From NCBI GenBank assembly GCA_034432095.1, contig DAOUCV010000088.1:1-54133 (forward strand): a stretch of 54,133 nt of DNA, in the 5' to 3' direction. A program made the translations under genes and the position numbers. Shown here piece by piece: positions 18,420-27,597 of this stretch. This DNA is from DAOUCV01 sp034432095. Lineage in GTDB: Bacteria; Chloroflexota; Dehalococcoidia; Dehalococcoidales; UBA2162. The notes under the pieces are model-generated. The model was not told the DNA's origin. It was given only the letters and a program-made list of their open reading frames with translations, and searched no databases. Numbering within the stretch: position 1 is the first letter of the stretch; the number at the start of each line of letters is the position of its first letter.

Positions 18420-19739
18420 ATGAAGCGGGTTTTGATTATAGTGCACTTGCCTCGGGCATCACCCCGCATCGCCGGTTTAGTCAACCATCTTGCTGAATTT
18501 GGCTGGGAGTCGACTATTTTGACTGGGGCCACCAGTCAATACAAAGATTTGCCGGCAAGAATAGTGGAGACGCCTTACCGAGATGCCTTGGGATTGTTAG
18601 GACGTTTACTTAGAGTTAACCCGGCAGAAGATGCAAGACGGCAATTCTATCACCGCCTGGGCATAGTTTCTAAGAAGTCCCCGCTTGATTTTTTCTTTAG
18701 CCTGGGAGGAGAGGTTGTGAACTACCCCTGCCCTGACAAAAACTGGAAGCCATTCGCTCTCCAGGCAGGCAACAAGCTTTTGCAAGAGGAAAATATAGAT
18801 GCTATTGTCTCTAGTTCTCCCCCGGTAACCAGCCACATTGTTGCCAGAGAACTGAAGGCGAAATACAAGACTCCGTGGCTGGCTGATTTTCGCGACCTAT
18901 GGTTGCAGAATGCTAACTATGCCTACGGGGCCTTGAGAAGGTTGCTTGACAGGAGACTGGAACTAAAAACACTATCGAGCGCTGATGCGCTGGTGACTGT
19001 CTCTGAACCCTTGGCCGAGAAACTACGCGCCTTACACAAAGGAAAACCGGTTTACGCAATTACCCATGGCTTCGACCCGGCTGAGGTGAATGTTCCGCCG
19101 GCTAAGCTGACGGCCAAGTTCACCATTACCTATGCCGGTCTGCTTTATTCCAGGAGACAAGACCCAACAAGACTTTTCGCGGCTCTACGAGAGCTTACCC
19201 TCAATAGGACTCTGAATCCGGAAGAGATTGAAGTCAATTTTTATGGTCCCGAAGAGGGATGGCTACACCAGGAAATCGGACGATATGCCTTGTCAGGCAT
19301 CGTAAAACAGAATGGTATAGTACCCCATCAGGTTGCGCTGCAAAAGGAAAGGGAGTCACAGGTACTGCTTCTTTTGGACTGGGATGACCCGCAGGAAAAG
19401 GGGGTCTATACCGGGAAGATTTTTGAATATCTCGGGGCGAGGAGACCTATATTAGCTACCGGAGGGACAAAAGGGGACGTCGTCGACCAACTGTTAAAGG
19501 AAACCGGAGCTGGAGTACACGCTCCAACTGTTGAAGATGTAAAGATTGCCCTCAAAGAGTTGTACCGGGAATATAAGTTGAAAGGTGAGGTAACCTACCG
19601 GGGGAAAGAATCGGAGATTAATAAATACAGCCACCGGGAAATGGCTCGGAAGTTCGCCGATATTCTTGACCACTTGGCCACAAATAATCCACCTCAAATT
19701 CATTCGGTCGGTTTTGACAAGCACACTTCAAGCCAGTAA
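18420..19739 (+). CDS. Glycosyltransferase, GT-B fold (group 4-like)
   Basis: A 439-aa protein of GT-B appearance. The N-terminus (VLIIVHLPRASPRIAGL) resembles the acceptor domain of GT4-like proteins; the C-terminal half contains FTITYAGLLYSRRQDP and VYTGKIFEYLGARRPILAT, the usual donor-binding end. It resembles the minus-strand protein at 27598 in layout. I chose the ATG at 18420 after GAGAGGTC; a TTG at 18405 opens the same frame. The stop is 40 bases before the Gfo/Idh gene. Sugar specificity is unknown. Confidence 0.72.
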   Translation: MKRVLIIVHLPRASPRIAGLVNHLAEFGWESTILTGATSQYKDLPARIVETPYRDALGLLGRLLRVNPAEDARRQFYHRLGIVSKKSPLDFFFSLGGEVVNYPCPDKNWKPFALQAGNKLLQEENIDAIVSSSPPVTSHIVARELKAKYKTPWLADFRDLWLQNANYAYGALRRLLDRRLELKTLSSADALVTVSEPLAEKLRALHKGKPVYAITHGFDPAEVNVPPAKLTAKFTITYAGLLYSRRQDPTRLFAALRELTLNRTLNPEEIEVNFYGPEEGWLHQEIGRYALSGIVKQNGIVPHQVALQKERESQVLLLLDWDDPQEKGVYTGKIFEYLGARRPILATGGTKGDVVDQLLKETGAGVHAPTVEDVKIALKELYREYKLKGEVTYRGKESEINKYSHREMARKFADILDHLATNNPPQIHSVGFDKHTSSQ

Positions 19740-19779
19740 GATAGTTGCTAAAAAGAGAGTAAGCAGGGTATTTCCTCAT

Positions 19780-21348
19780 ATGAGTAAGAGTATAGCGGTT
19801 ATCGGCTGTGGGTACTGGGGGAAGAACCTGGTGCGTAACTTTGCCGAGCTTGGCGCTTTGCATACTGTTTGTGATGCTGACCCTGGAGTACTGGAGAGAC
19901 TGAGGTCATCCTATCCCTGGTTAAGTACCGAGACAGAGTTCCGCAGGGTACTGAAGGACGGTTCCATAAGAGGTGTAGTTGTCTCGACCCCGGCAGCACT
20001 CCACTATTCCATGGCTAAGGAAGCATTGCTTGCAGGCAAGGACGTGTTTGTCGAAAAGCCGCTGGCGCTAAGAGTGGAAGAAGGGAAAGAACTGGTCGAA
20101 CTGGCTGAGGCAAAGCAATGCATACTGATGGTAGGGCACGTCCTCGAGTACCATCCGGCTGTAGTAAGACTGAAGGAATTGATAGATAAGGGTGAGCTGG
20201 GCAAAGTCCAGTATATCTACTCTAACCGGCTGAACCTGGGCAAATTCCGTACTGAAGAGAATATCCTCTGGAGTTTTGCCCCGCACGATATCTCGGTTAT
20301 TCTGCTGTTTCTTGGTGGTGAGATGCCCCGGGAGGTTTCCGCCCACGGCGGTTATTACCTCCATCAGGATATTGCTGATACTACCCTGACCACCCTCGCT
20401 TTTAGCCACGGGGTGAGAGCGCATATCTTTGTTAGCTGGCTTCATCCCTTTAAGGAACAAAGACTGATTGTGGTCGGTAACAAAGCCATGGCCGAGTTCA
20501 ACGATACCAATCCGCAAGAGAAGCTCTTACTATTTAGACACCAAATAGAGTGGATTGAGCAGAAGCCGGTGCCTGCCCCCAGAGAAGCGGAAGTGGTTGA
20601 TGTCTCTCTTGAAGAGCCGTTGAAGATAGAATGCCAGGACTTTCTTCACTCCGTTGAGAACCGGCAAAAGCCCAAGGTAGATGGGTATAAAGGACTTCAG
20701 GTACTAGAAATTCTATCCTGCTGTCAGCAGTCGCTCGAGGCAAAGGGTAAGATTATTGCCCTGGTCCAAGAACAGAGGGATTTCTTCATTCATGAAACCA
20801 GCATCGTGGAAGAGCCCTATGAAATTGGTGAGGGGACAAAGATATGGCACTTTTCCCACCTCATGCCCGGTGTAACCCTAGGCAAAAACTGTGTCGTTGG
20901 GCAGAATGTTTTTATCGGGAGAGGAGTGAAAATCGGTAATAACGCAAAGTTAGAAAATAATGTCTCAGTCTTTGAGGGGGTAACGCTTGAAGATGACGTT
21001 TTCTGTGGTCCGTCCTGTGTCTTCACCAATGTCATAAACCCCCGGAGTCATATTTCACGGAAGAATGAGTTCAAGCCTACTCTGGTCAGGAAAGGTGCTA
21101 CTATTGGTGCCAACGCTACCATCATCTGTGGTAACACTATTGGTCGGTATGCCTTTGTTGGTGCCGGAGCCGTAGTTACCCGAGATGTCCCCGATTATGC
21201 CCTAGTGTATGGCAATCCAGCCCAACTCCAGGGCTGGGTCTGTGAGTGTGGAGAGAGGCTTGAATTCGGTGAAGGCAAAGAAGCAGAGTGTGCCCGTTGT
21301 GGCAAGACTTTTCAGAGAAAGGGCAAGAAAACCGTCACTATTAAGTAG
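19780..21348 (+). CDS. Fused sugar 3-dehydrogenase (Gfo/Idh/MocA) and N-acetyltransferase with zinc ribbon (WbpB-WbpD/WlbA-WlbB type)
   Basis: A 522-aa three-part protein. Residues about 1-320 form a Gfo/Idh/MocA oxidoreductase with the NAD motif GCGYWGKN (9-16) and EKPLAL, matching WbpB/WlbA, which oxidises C3 of UDP-GlcNAcA. Residues about 335-485 form a left-handed beta-helix acetyltransferase with many hexapeptide repeats, matching WbpD/WlbB, which acetylates the 3-amino sugar. The C-terminus has a CxCG...CxxCG zinc ribbon (around 490-512). The start at 19780 fits domain boundaries; an upstream start at 19666 would overlap the previous gene by 74 bases. The WbpE-like aminotransferase follows after six bases, completing the three-step module. 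Confidence 0.85.
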   Translation: MSKSIAVIGCGYWGKNLVRNFAELGALHTVCDADPGVLERLRSSYPWLSTETEFRRVLKDGSIRGVVVSTPAALHYSMAKEALLAGKDVFVEKPLALRVEEGKELVELAEAKQCILMVGHVLEYHPAVVRLKELIDKGELGKVQYIYSNRLNLGKFRTEENILWSFAPHDISVILLFLGGEMPREVSAHGGYYLHQDIADTTLTTLAFSHGVRAHIFVSWLHPFKEQRLIVVGNKAMAEFNDTNPQEKLLLFRHQIEWIEQKPVPAPREAEVVDVSLEEPLKIECQDFLHSVENRQKPKVDGYKGLQVLEILSCCQQSLEAKGKIIALVQEQRDFFIHETSIVEEPYEIGEGTKIWHFSHLMPGVTLGKNCVVGQNVFIGRGVKIGNNAKLENNVSVFEGVTLEDDVFCGPSCVFTNVINPRSHISRKNEFKPTLVRKGATIGANATIICGNTIGRYAFVGAGAVVTRDVPDYALVYGNPAQLQGWVCECGERLEFGEGKEAECARCGKTFQRKGKKTVTIK

Positions 21349-21354
21349 GAGAAA

Positions 21355-22479
21355 ATGAACACGCCACTGGTTGACCTAAAGGCACAATATGACTCAATAA
21401 AAGAAGAGGTTAATGAAGCCATTCAAAGGGTTCTTGATAGCGGACAATTCATCCTTGGCTCTGAGGTGAGGGCTTTTGAAGAAGAAATGGCTGCCTACTT
21501 GGGGGTAAAATATGCCGTAGGGGTTGCCTCAGGCACGGATGCTTTGCACCTGGCTCTGCTCGCCTGTGGAATTGGACCGGGTGACGAGGTAATTACCACT
21601 CCCTTCACCTTCATTGCTACCGCTGAAGCGATAACGCATTGCGGTGCTACCCCTGTCTTTGTTGACATAGACCCAAGAACCTACAACATTGACCCCAAGA
21701 TGATTGAACCAAGAATCAACAGGAAGACAAAAGCCCTTCTGCCAGTTCACCTGTACGGTCAGCCAGCGGATATGGAGGCTGTCTTGGCGTTAGCCAGAAA
21801 ACACAACCTCAGACTCATAGAAGACTGTGCTCAAGCCGTCGGGGCAGAGTATAAAGGCAAAAAAGTCGGCTCTTTTGGGAATGCCGGTTGTCTCAGCTTT
21901 TTCCCGAGTAAGAGTCTCGGTGCTTATGGAGATGGGGGAATGGTAGTAACCGATAGCCCTGAAATTGCTGAGAAAGTAGAGATGCTCCGCCGACATGGCT
22001 CTAAGGTCAGCTACTATCACCTGCTACCCGGGTTTAACAGTCGCCTTGATGCCCTGCAAGCGGCGGTCTTGAGAGTCAAACTAAGATACCTTGATGATTG
22101 GGTCAGGCTCCGTCAGCAGAAAGCCTCACTCTATACGCAACAATTAAGCCAGATAAAAGGAATTATGCCCCCGCCTCAGGAGAAGCACAGCCTGTCAACT
22201 TTTACTTATTATACCATCCGCTTGCGGGATTCCCGGATTGATAGAGGTAGATTACGCAAGCACCTGGAAGCAAAGGGTATCCAGACGATGATTTATTACC
22301 CATTGTCCCTTCATCTTCAGGATGTGTATAAATCTTTAGGGTACAGGTCTGGCGACCTTCCCGAAAGCGAGCGTGCTCAGGAGCAGGTCCTCTCCCTGCC
22401 GATATACCCCGAACTTATGGAAGAGCAAATAAAAGAAGTGGTAAATACAATAACCGAGTTTGCAGGTCAGTCATACTAG
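21355..22479 (+). CDS. DegT-family aminotransferase, WbpE/WlbC-like
   Basis: A 374-aa PLP-dependent sugar aminotransferase. The SGTDALH motif (59-65), Asp157 and Schiff-base Lys186 in SFFPSK are present. In the Wbp pathway, WbpE aminates UDP-3-keto-GlcNAcA, and this gene's direct position after the fused WbpB-WbpD-like gene strongly suggests that role. Start ATG is preceded by AGGAGAAA. It is the last gene of the plus operon; the convergent FkbM gene ends 41 bases away and I see no convincing terminator between them. Confidence 0.87.
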   Translation: MNTPLVDLKAQYDSIKEEVNEAIQRVLDSGQFILGSEVRAFEEEMAAYLGVKYAVGVASGTDALHLALLACGIGPGDEVITTPFTFIATAEAITHCGATPVFVDIDPRTYNIDPKMIEPRINRKTKALLPVHLYGQPADMEAVLALARKHNLRLIEDCAQAVGAEYKGKKVGSFGNAGCLSFFPSKSLGAYGDGGMVVTDSPEIAEKVEMLRRHGSKVSYYHLLPGFNSRLDALQAAVLRVKLRYLDDWVRLRQQKASLYTQQLSQIKGIMPPPQEKHSLSTFTYYTIRLRDSRIDRGRLRKHLEAKGIQTMIYYPLSLHLQDVYKSLGYRSGDLPESERAQEQVLSLPIYPELMEEQIKEVVNTITEFAGQSY

Positions 22480-22520
22480 GTCCTAAAGCCAGGAATCGCA
22501 GAGACGTGCATCTCCGAGCG

Positions 22521-23456
22521 CTATCGTCTTTCTAGGAACAGGTTCACGATTTTTTCCTTCTCCTGGCATAATTTCATTAGTTCATCGATATCATTGATTT
22601 TAAGAACCCGGTTCTCCAGCGAGCGCAGTTCATCTATGGCGGTTACCGCAAACCCGTAGTCGTTCACCAATTTAGAGACGAACTCGCGTGGTGAAAACCC
22701 CATTTCCTCAATGGCTGAGGGATAGAATTCAATAAACATCTTCAAACCGGGGTTGTTTCTAATAATTCTATCCATGCCCAAAACTACCGCCATCTCCGAA
22801 CCTTCGCAGTCCATCTTGATGACATCAATCGGGTGCCCTTTGTCCTTGAAAAACTCGTCCAGGGTCACCGCTTCAACCTCAACAAAATCTCCTGATTGTT
22901 TGGTGTCAAACTGCCAGTGGTCGTGCTTCTCCCGCAAGGTATGCGCTCCAATATCAGTATGGGAGAGATACAGCTTGACTGTCCCTGACACATTGAAGAC
23001 AGCTTTTTGGACAGGGACAACATTGTCATACCCATTCAAAGACAGGTTTTTCAGAAGAACTTCGTAGTTATGTGGTTCTGGCTCGAAGGCATAAACCGTT
23101 CCCGTGGGGCCCACCAGCCTGGCGGCGAGCAAGGTGAAATAGCCAATGTTGGCACCGATATCAACTACGGTCTGCCCCTCTTTAACTGCCTGCCTAAACA
23201 GCGAGGTGGTGAGTTTCTCTTTCCCATGCGACCGAATAAAACCTCGAAAAGCAGCGCGCATCGGACCCTTGACCCGAGGGTTTAAATACATCTTGCTACC
23301 TTCAATATGCACAATGCTTTTTGTCGGCCATAGCCAGAGAAGCTCGGTAAAGAAGCGGTAGAGCGCCTTGACACCTGGAATCCGATTTGCGCCTACTTTT
23401 ATGAAAACTCTAGAAGTCTTATCAAAAGCGGAAAGCAAGGATGACCTTGCTGTCAT
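22521..23456 (-). CDS. FkbM-family methyltransferase
   Basis: A 311-aa SAM-dependent methyltransferase of the FkbM family, usually an O-methyltransferase of sugars or polyketides. Motif I is VVDIGANIGYFT (around 97-108), then VYAFEPEPHN, and the family block IDVIKMDCEGSE. It is the last gene of the minus-strand glycan operon. It resembles the C-terminal half of the flippase fusion at the operon's start, so there are two FkbM domains in the same transcript. Confidence 0.85.
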   Translation of the reverse strand: MTARSSLLSAFDKTSRVFIKVGANRIPGVKALYRFFTELLWLWPTKSIVHIEGSKMYLNPRVKGPMRAAFRGFIRSHGKEKLTTSLFRQAVKEGQTVVDIGANIGYFTLLAARLVGPTGTVYAFEPEPHNYEVLLKNLSLNGYDNVVPVQKAVFNVSGTVKLYLSHTDIGAHTLREKHDHWQFDTKQSGDFVEVEAVTLDEFFKDKGHPIDVIKMDCEGSEMAVVLGMDRIIRNNPGLKMFIEFYPSAIEEMGFSPREFVSKLVNDYGFAVTAIDELRSLENRVLKINDIDELMKLCQEKEKIVNLFLERR

Positions 23457-23506
23457 TTTCCCACCTCCCTAACCTAACTATTCTATTTCGGAATAGCTAA
23501 ATGCGT

Positions 23507-24262
23507 TTATCGTGCATCAGCTACAGCATATATTACTCTGTACTGAAAATTGGGTGAGTCATCAGGTATTGGTTCCGGTTGAATGGTTTCTGCCATTCCA
23601 TCTTCAATTTCTTCCTTTAGTACTGAAGTGCCGAGAAGGGAACAACTCAGGAACTCCTTAATTTTTGCCCCTTTGGGTATTAAAGCAATAGCCTTCCCTG
23701 CCCTTGCTATCACGGCGTTACGTAGCCCTGTTGCTTGTGACGCTCTGTGTATTGGGAAAGCACCAAAAAATCTGACATCAAAATGTTTACTTACCAACGT
23801 CAATAACTCAGGGACCGAAAAATAATTCCTGCTGAGTCGGCTTGGTTGGAAGTGAGGTTGGTCTTTGTTAGGTGTACAAAAAATTAATCTGCCGCCCTTT
23901 TTAAGGATACGGTGGCATTCGTCGAAGAACTTGCCCACTTGTAGATAGATGATGGTAGCCATAGCAACCACTACATCAAAGCAATTATCCCTGAATGGCA
24001 GATGATGAGCATCCAGGCGGACAAGCTCCGCCCTCTCCTCGTAATGCTGCCGGGCTAACCTCAGGTTATCCTCAGCATAATCTCCACCAATGACCCTTTC
24101 TGCCTTTCTGGACAAGTAACCCAGACCCAGTCCGGGACCACAGCCAACTTCTAACACTTGCTTACCTGAGACAAACTGAGAGACAAAATAGTAGCGACAG
24201 CAGATAATTTGCAACTGCTCCCTGGTTACCTTCATTCCTGGCATCTCGGCCTCGTAGCTCAT
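23507..24262 (-). CDS. Class I SAM-dependent methyltransferase
   Basis: A 251-aa methyltransferase with motif I VLEVGCGPGLGLGYL (around 36-50) and a post-I acidic region VIGGDYAEDN; the domain fits Methyltransf_11. It lies six bases after the glycosyltransferase gene in the minus-strand operon. It is probably a sugar or small-molecule O-methyltransferase, from context only. Confidence 0.78.
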   Translation of the reverse strand: MSYEAEMPGMKVTREQLQIICCRYYFVSQFVSGKQVLEVGCGPGLGLGYLSRKAERVIGGDYAEDNLRLARQHYEERAELVRLDAHHLPFRDNCFDVVVAMATIIYLQVGKFFDECHRILKKGGRLIFCTPNKDQPHFQPSRLSRNYFSVPELLTLVSKHFDVRFFGAFPIHRASQATGLRNAVIARAGKAIALIPKGAKIKEFLSCSLLGTSVLKEEIEDGMAETIQPEPIPDDSPNFQYRVIYAVADAR

Positions 24263-24268
24263 GTTTAT

Positions 24269-25384
24269 TTACCTCTTTTTATGCTTCTCAACCAGCTCTT
24301 TATATAACTTGCCCATCTTCCCCATTTCCTTTTCCCAGTCGTTTCTCTCTAAGATTATTTCCCGGCTTATTCTGCCGAACCTCTGCCGGGTCTCCCCGTC
24401 TTTCAGCAGGTAAATAATCTTTGAGGCCAAAGCCTCAGGAGCTTTCAGTGGTACGATGAACCCATTTACTCCATCCTCAACCCACTTTCTGTTGTCTCCG
24501 AAATCGGTGATTATTACTGGCAGTCCTGAAGCCATGGCTTCGGCGGTGCTGGCAGCAAGCCCGGCATCGGAAAGTGAGGTGGAGACATAAATATCTGCTG
24601 AGGCTACATAGCGGGGAAGTTCATCCGCCGGAACTCGACCGACAAATATGACACTTTCAGCAACACCGAGGGACTGAGCTAACTGTTTTAGTAGCTCTTC
24701 CTGAGAACCCTTCTCAAGGACCAAAAATTTTGCTCTGGGAAACTCTCTCAGAACCAGGGGTACCGCCCTAATCAATGACTCTATATCATATATTGGCTCA
24801 AGGCGTCTTAGACTGATTATCACTGGTGAATCGCCAAGCCCGAGCTCCTGCCGGAGCCTTTCGTCTTTCTGCTCCGGGGTAAACCTGCGGGTATCAGTCC
24901 CAAAATAGATAACCCTGATCTTCTGTGGGTCTGCCCCCAGCTTTACCAATGGCTCCTTGATGTGCTCGGCATCACAGGTTATCAGGTCAGCCCTTTTCAG
25001 GACATACTTTACCATCCATCTTTGCATTCTTGATTTTTGGGGCAAAATCAGAACATCAGAGCCCCAGGGAGTGGCGACAAAGGGGTGGAAACCGCTGAGC
25101 GCACCCAGCAAGGACGTGTCCATAATCTGATGGACATGAATGATGTCCGGGCGTATCCTGCCGACTAGCCAGTTGAACTGGATAACCAGCGGTATGGCAT
25201 TTATCAGATAGTTGCTGGCCCGCCACTTTGGCCCGATTCTTTTCAACCGATGCACCCTGACACTGCCAATATCACCATTGCCGTCAGTCGAGGTTATCAG
25301 GTGCACTTCGTGACCATTATCGGCAAAATATTTCATCCAGCGATTGGTGTGTACGCCAGTAGAGGCAATATAACATATCTTCAT
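24269..25384 (-). CDS. Glycosyltransferase family 4
   Basis: A 371-aa GT-B glycosyltransferase with an N-terminal acceptor domain (MKICYIASTGVHTNRWMKYF) and C-terminal donor domain with SLRRLEPIYDIESLI, DAGLAASTAEAMASGLPVI and a final amphipathic basic tail. The family end Glu of the EX7E motif is in EAMASG. It lies four bases downstream of the UDP-sugar dehydrogenase gene. Confidence 0.85.
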   Translation of the reverse strand: MKICYIASTGVHTNRWMKYFADNGHEVHLITSTDGNGDIGSVRVHRLKRIGPKWRASNYLINAIPLVIQFNWLVGRIRPDIIHVHQIMDTSLLGALSGFHPFVATPWGSDVLILPQKSRMQRWMVKYVLKRADLITCDAEHIKEPLVKLGADPQKIRVIYFGTDTRRFTPEQKDERLRQELGLGDSPVIISLRRLEPIYDIESLIRAVPLVLREFPRAKFLVLEKGSQEELLKQLAQSLGVAESVIFVGRVPADELPRYVASADIYVSTSLSDAGLAASTAEAMASGLPVIITDFGDNRKWVEDGVNGFIVPLKAPEALASKIIYLLKDGETRQRFGRISREIILERNDWEKEMGKMGKLYKELVEKHKKR

Positions 25385-25388
25385 CGGC

Positions 25389-26651
25389 TCATAGAGTCCG
25401 GTAATAGAATCCTGCTTCTACCGCCTGCTTTCTATTGAAGAAGCCACGAACATCAATCAGTATCGGCCGGTCATTCATAATGCCTTTTAGTTTACCCAGG
25501 GTTATTTTCTGAAAAGCGCGATGAGCCACCGTCATAATTACAGCATCAACCTTAGGGACCCGGGTAAAGCTGGGGATGACCTTGATACCCAGTTTGTCTT
25601 CAATATCATTTTTTAGTAGGGGGTCATAGCCATAAATCTCAATTCCGTATTCCTGAAGCTCCTTGATAATCTCCTTTACCGGGGTCTCCCTGGTATCAGC
25701 GACATTCTCTTTATAGGTCAGACCCATGATGAGAACCTTTGAGTCTTTTATTACCTTATCCACGTTATTCAAGGCTTTAATGGTCATTAGAGCTATATGT
25801 TTGGGCATAGCATCGTTTATGGCTCTGCCAGCCAGGATTACCTGAGGATGGTAGCCAAGCTCCTTAGCCTTGTAGACAAGGTAGTAAGGGTCTACAGGAA
25901 TGCAGTGCCCGCCAACCAAGCCGGGGGAATACCTGTGAAAGTTCCACTTGGTGGCAGCGGTATCAAGAACATCTTTGGTATCCAGGCCTAGCCTGTCAAA
26001 GATAAATGATAGCTCATTTACCAGGGCGATATTTAAATCCCGTTGAATGTTTTCAATGACTTTAGCCGTCTCCGCCGTCTTTATATCCTTGGCTTTGAAA
26101 ATATGAGGGGTAACCTTCCGATAAAGCTCAGCCACAAGCTCAGTGGTCTCTTCATCCATGCCGGCAACCACTTTGGTTATTTTGTCAAGTGTGTGTTGCT
26201 CATCTCCCGGGTTTATCCTTTCGGGACAGTAGGCGATTTTGAAGTCCCGGCCACACCTGAGCCCAGATTCCTCAAGGATTGGCTTGACTATCTCCTCAGT
26301 AACTCCGGGGTAAACCGTGGACTCCAGAATTATGACGCTATTTTTCTTCATATTCTGGCTGACCGTGGTGGCGGCCGTCTTTACCGGGGATAAATCGGGT
26401 TCTTTTGACCTGGTCACCGGAGTCGGGACGCAGATGATAACAAAATCAGCCTGGTTTATTTCCTTGGGATTAGTAGTAAAGGTGAGGTTTTGATTGGCGT
26501 TCCGACGGTTCAGCCTCTTCACTCTGGCGGCATCTATATCAAATCCAATCACTTTAAGGCTTTTGGAGAACGCTTCAGCTAGAGGCTGTCCCACATACCC
26601 CACCCCGACGACGCATACCGTGGCTTTATTTAATCTTAACTTGTTTTTCAT
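25389..26651 (-). CDS. UDP-N-acetylhexosamine 6-dehydrogenase (WbpA/TviB type)
   Basis: A 420-aa UDP-sugar 6-dehydrogenase, oxidising C6 of UDP-GlcNAc (or UDP-ManNAc) to the uronic acid with NAD. The N-terminal Rossmann motif is VGVGYVGQPLAEAF. The catalytic Cys sits in GLVGGHCIPVDPYY, and the PERINPGD segment with conserved basic residues is typical of WbpA/TviB rather than UDP-glucose dehydrogenase. It starts the supply route for diacetamido uronic acid; together with the overlapping epimerase gene (26 shared bases) it also resembles the TviB/TviC pair that makes UDP-GalNAcA. Confidence 0.88.
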   Translation of the reverse strand: MKNKLRLNKATVCVVGVGYVGQPLAEAFSKSLKVIGFDIDAARVKRLNRRNANQNLTFTTNPKEINQADFVIICVPTPVTRSKEPDLSPVKTAATTVSQNMKKNSVIILESTVYPGVTEEIVKPILEESGLRCGRDFKIAYCPERINPGDEQHTLDKITKVVAGMDEETTELVAELYRKVTPHIFKAKDIKTAETAKVIENIQRDLNIALVNELSFIFDRLGLDTKDVLDTAATKWNFHRYSPGLVGGHCIPVDPYYLVYKAKELGYHPQVILAGRAINDAMPKHIALMTIKALNNVDKVIKDSKVLIMGLTYKENVADTRETPVKEIIKELQEYGIEIYGYDPLLKNDIEDKLGIKVIPSFTRVPKVDAVIMTVAHRAFQKITLGKLKGIMNDRPILIDVRGFFNRKQAVEAGFYYRTL

Positions 26652-27570
26652 TGAACCATCCTATCGTTTCAGCTAACCCGGCTTCTAGCCCATACTTTGG
26701 CTCATACCCAAAAGCTTTAGCTTTAGAGATATCAGCCAGGCTATGTCTTATGTCCCCGGCTCTCGGCTCCTGGTGAACGGGCTTAATGTCACAACCGATA
26801 AGCTCTATGATAAGCTTGGCTAGCTGGTTTATAGTAACACTCTCCCCGCGAGCGATATTAAATACGCCACAAGCCTCGCTCTCTGCGGCTAAGATAGTCG
26901 CTTCCACAGTGTCTTTAACGTAGGTGAAGTCTCTGGTCTGTTCGCCATCGCCAAAAATAACTGGAGAATTGCCGGCTAAAGCCCATTTTATAAACCTGGG
27001 TATAACCGCCGCATATTGAGAGGCTGGGTCCTGCCTCGGTCCATAAACATTGAAATATCTTAGGCAAACGACAGGTAATTGGTAAACTCCACCAAAAACC
27101 TGACAGTAATATTCTCCAGCGAGTTTGGTAACGGCATAAGGGGATAAGGGGTGGGGTATCATATCCTCCTTTTTGGGGAGGGTAGGGGTATCACCGTATA
27201 CCGATGAGGATGAGGCATAAATTACCTTCTTAACGTGGTGTTCCTTGGCAGCTAGGAGCACATTTAGTGTTCCGTTCACATTCACTTCGTGGGAGGCTTG
27301 AGGGTTATCAATACTTCGGGGCACACTTGAGAGAGCCGCCAGATGAAAAACAAAGTGAGCGTCTTGCAATGCCTTTTTTAGCAGGGGTAGATTTGTAATA
27401 CTCCCGCGGACAAACCGGACGTTGTCTTTCTTCAGCAGTTCCTGTATGTTTTCTATCTTCCCGGTGGACAGGTCATCGAGGATAACGACCTGGTAGCCCC
27501 GCCCTACCAGCTCCTCCGCCAGATGAGAGCCGATAAACCCCGCCCCGCCGGTGACGATTACTTTTTTCAT
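26626..27570 (-). CDS. UDP-sugar 4-epimerase-like protein (extended SDR, GalE/WbpP/TviC type)
   Basis: A 314-aa extended SDR enzyme with GGAGFIG, the SSSSVYGD active-site block and YAVTK catalytic pair, plus QTRDFTYVKDTVEA. The segment PRSIDNPQASHEVNVNGT is common in UDP-GlcNAc/UDP-Glc 4-epimerases. It overlaps the UDP-sugar dehydrogenase gene by 26 bases. The pair recalls WbpP-WbpO and TviC-TviB, so its substrate is likely an N-acetylated UDP-hexose(uronate). Confidence 0.82.
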   Translation of the reverse strand: MKKVIVTGGAGFIGSHLAEELVGRGYQVVILDDLSTGKIENIQELLKKDNVRFVRGSITNLPLLKKALQDAHFVFHLAALSSVPRSIDNPQASHEVNVNGTLNVLLAAKEHHVKKVIYASSSSVYGDTPTLPKKEDMIPHPLSPYAVTKLAGEYYCQVFGGVYQLPVVCLRYFNVYGPRQDPASQYAAVIPRFIKWALAGNSPVIFGDGEQTRDFTYVKDTVEATILAAESEACGVFNIARGESVTINQLAKLIIELIGCDIKPVHQEPRAGDIRHSLADISKAKAFGYEPKYGLEAGLAETIGWFNEKQVKIK

Positions 27571-27597
27571 CTAACTATCTCTGCCAAACCTTCATCG

